NCBI GenBank assembly: GCA_944387315.1
Contig: CALXEL010000028.1
Location: 1-62,724 of the forward strand
Length of the DNA: 62,724 nucleotides
Source of the DNA: an uncultured Clostridia bacterium
GTDB lineage: Bacteria; Bacillota; Clostridia; Oscillospirales; Ruminococcaceae
Direction of reading: 5' to 3'
Part shown: in pieces, positions 62,211 through 62,724 of the stretch
Layout of the letters: each line of letters opens with the position of its first letter
Numbering within the stretch: position 1 is the stretch's first letter
Position numbers and translations under genes: made by a program
Notes under the pieces: model-generated
What the model was told of the DNA's origin: nothing
The model's input: the letters and a program-made list of their open reading frames with translations, nothing else
Database searches by the model: none

Positions 62211-62408
62211 ATGAAACTATATGAAGTTGAGGGGAAAAAAGTCCGTATAAAAACAGATGATGGCCAAGTGTTTGAGGGAAAAGCTTATGACTATACTTCT
62301 GCACTGGACAATGAACCCGATCCTGCAAGTATTTCAATCGGAGATACAGAAATTTTTGAAAACGAAATCATTTCCATTGAGGTTATGAGTGAAAAGGAGA
62401 GTATATGA
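62211..62408 (+). CDS. Small protein of phage or mobile-element type, possible immunity partner
   Basis: A 65-residue acidic protein (MKLYEVEGKKVRIKTDDGQV at the start, then EGKAYDYTS and a central NEPDP). It looks like a small beta-barrel; I recall similar short proteins in clostridial prophage and toxin regions but cannot name a family. AAAGGAG about eight bases before the ATG marks it as a gene of its own although the frame upstream is open. Its stop overlaps the next start by four bases. Position behind a toxin remnant allows an immunity role; this is a guess. Confidence 0.6.
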   Translation: MKLYEVEGKKVRIKTDDGQVFEGKAYDYTSALDNEPDPASISIGDTEIFENEIISIEVMSEKESI

Positions 62409-62533
62409 CTCCCGAAGTTATCAAGGCTATACAAAGCATTTTGTCCAAAGGTGACAGAGTGGAATTAATTCCGGGGCCTAATGGAACGGTAAAAGTCATT
62501 CATATCAAACGGAAAACTGTTGTTGAAAAATAA
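62405..62533 (+). CDS. 42-residue protein of phage or mobile-element type
   Basis: A short frame (MTPEVIKAIQSILSKGDRVE at the start, then LIPGPNGTVKVIHIKRK) overlapping the previous stop as ATGA, which indicates translational coupling. AAGGAGAG lies before the ATG. Short proteins of this pattern occur in clostridial prophages; function unknown. Confidence 0.55.
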   Translation: MTPEVIKAIQSILSKGDRVELIPGPNGTVKVIHIKRKTVVEK

Positions 62534-62566
62534 ATTCCTTGTCTTAAATGTTGGGCAAGAGGGACC

Positions 62567-62613
62567 GAGCGGGGTCAACTATCTGGTCAATCCAGATGGT
62601 TGGCTCCTTTTTA
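62567..62613 (+). terminator. Terminator after the small mobile-element genes
   Basis: Stem CAACTATCTGG (62576-62586) with CCAGATGGTTG (62592-62602), one U-G pair, enclosed by GAGC/GCTC and followed by CCTTTTTATTT. Confidence 0.8.
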
Positions 62614-62634
62614 TTTATCTGAGAGGTGACTGAA

Positions 62635-62724
62635 ATGGACTATAAAGCGGAATACATTGAGCTGCTTAAAAAAGCGTTAGCGGCAGAAACGGAAACCGTC
62701 CGTTTGTACACCGCCATTATGGCA
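62635..62724 (+). CDS. Start of a gene cut by the right edge
   Basis: A frame open from an ATG at 62635 to the edge, 30 residues (MDYKAEYIELLKKALAAETE, then TVRLYTAIMA). GAGAGGTG at suitable spacing supports the start. It appears to continue the mobile-element-like set. No function can be given from this stretch. Confidence 0.5.
   Translation, partial: MDYKAEYIELLKKALAAETETVRLYTAIMA

Overview
The window looks like chromosome of an anaerobic Gram-positive bacterium, most likely a spore-forming member of the Clostridia (Oscillospirales-like). This is an inference from a mraZ-to-ftsZ division cluster with a SpoVD/PBP2-type transpeptidase and DivIB, DAP-type MurE, ThyX instead of ThyA, a glycyl radical enzyme with its activase, FeoA/FeoB, a sigma-K-like promoter, strong AGGAGG ribosome binding sites and many compact GC-rich terminators. 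No rRNA, CRISPR array or complete insertion sequence was seen. One tRNA gene (Val, anticodon CAC) is present.

Layout. 1-2000: divergent citG (cut by the left edge) and citC, accessory genes for citrate lyase activation, without the lyase itself. 2-9.6 kb: aspS, a DUF1904 protein, a sodium/alanine symporter, an amidohydrolase with a long leader, an AbgB-like peptidase and a methyltransferase. 9.6-15 kb: glutaminase with a divergent LysR regulator, feoAB, xpt. 15-18.4 kb: a Crp/Fnr regulator divergent from the YjjI-YjjW glycyl radical system, with a perfect palindrome placed like a class II activator site. 18.4-24 kb: a half-length SLC13 permease, a LysR regulator, pyruvate carboxylase. 24-25 kb: a cysteine-rich protein behind a sigma-K-like promoter. 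25-31.7 kb: thyX-tmk, two acyltransferase-fold proteins, 5-formyl-THF cyclo-ligase, mltG and a U32 (TrhP-like) protein. 32-35 kb: a second Crp/Fnr regulator, an M20 amidohydrolase behind an inverted-repeat promoter, and an SPFH protein. 35.6-50 kb: the division and cell wall cluster mraZ-rsmH-ftsL-spoVD-murE-murF-mraY-ftsW-murG-murA-divIB-ftsZ, without murD or ftsA. 50-54 kb: PfkB kinase, a 67-residue membrane protein, a cytidylate-kinase-like protein, a DEAD-box helicase with a terminator in its leader. 54-61 kb: two lipoproteins, a third Crp/Fnr regulator followed by an ABC importer, cardiolipin synthase, tRNA-Val. 61.3 kb to the end: a lipoprotein, then AT-richer DNA with a decayed toxin C-terminus and small genes of phage or mobile-element type.

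How it fits together. Much of the accessory content points to amino acid and peptide use (symporter, glutaminase, M20 enzymes) and anaerobic carbon flow (pyruvate carboxylase, citrate lyase accessories, a glycyl radical enzyme of unknown substrate), controlled by three Crp/Fnr and two LysR proteins. The least explained signals are the 125-base leader of murA, where two 11-bp pairings cross each other and one covers the start codon; the YjjI-YjjW operon with its operator; the cysteine-rich putative spore protein; and the terminator between the promoter and the start codon of the DEAD-box gene.
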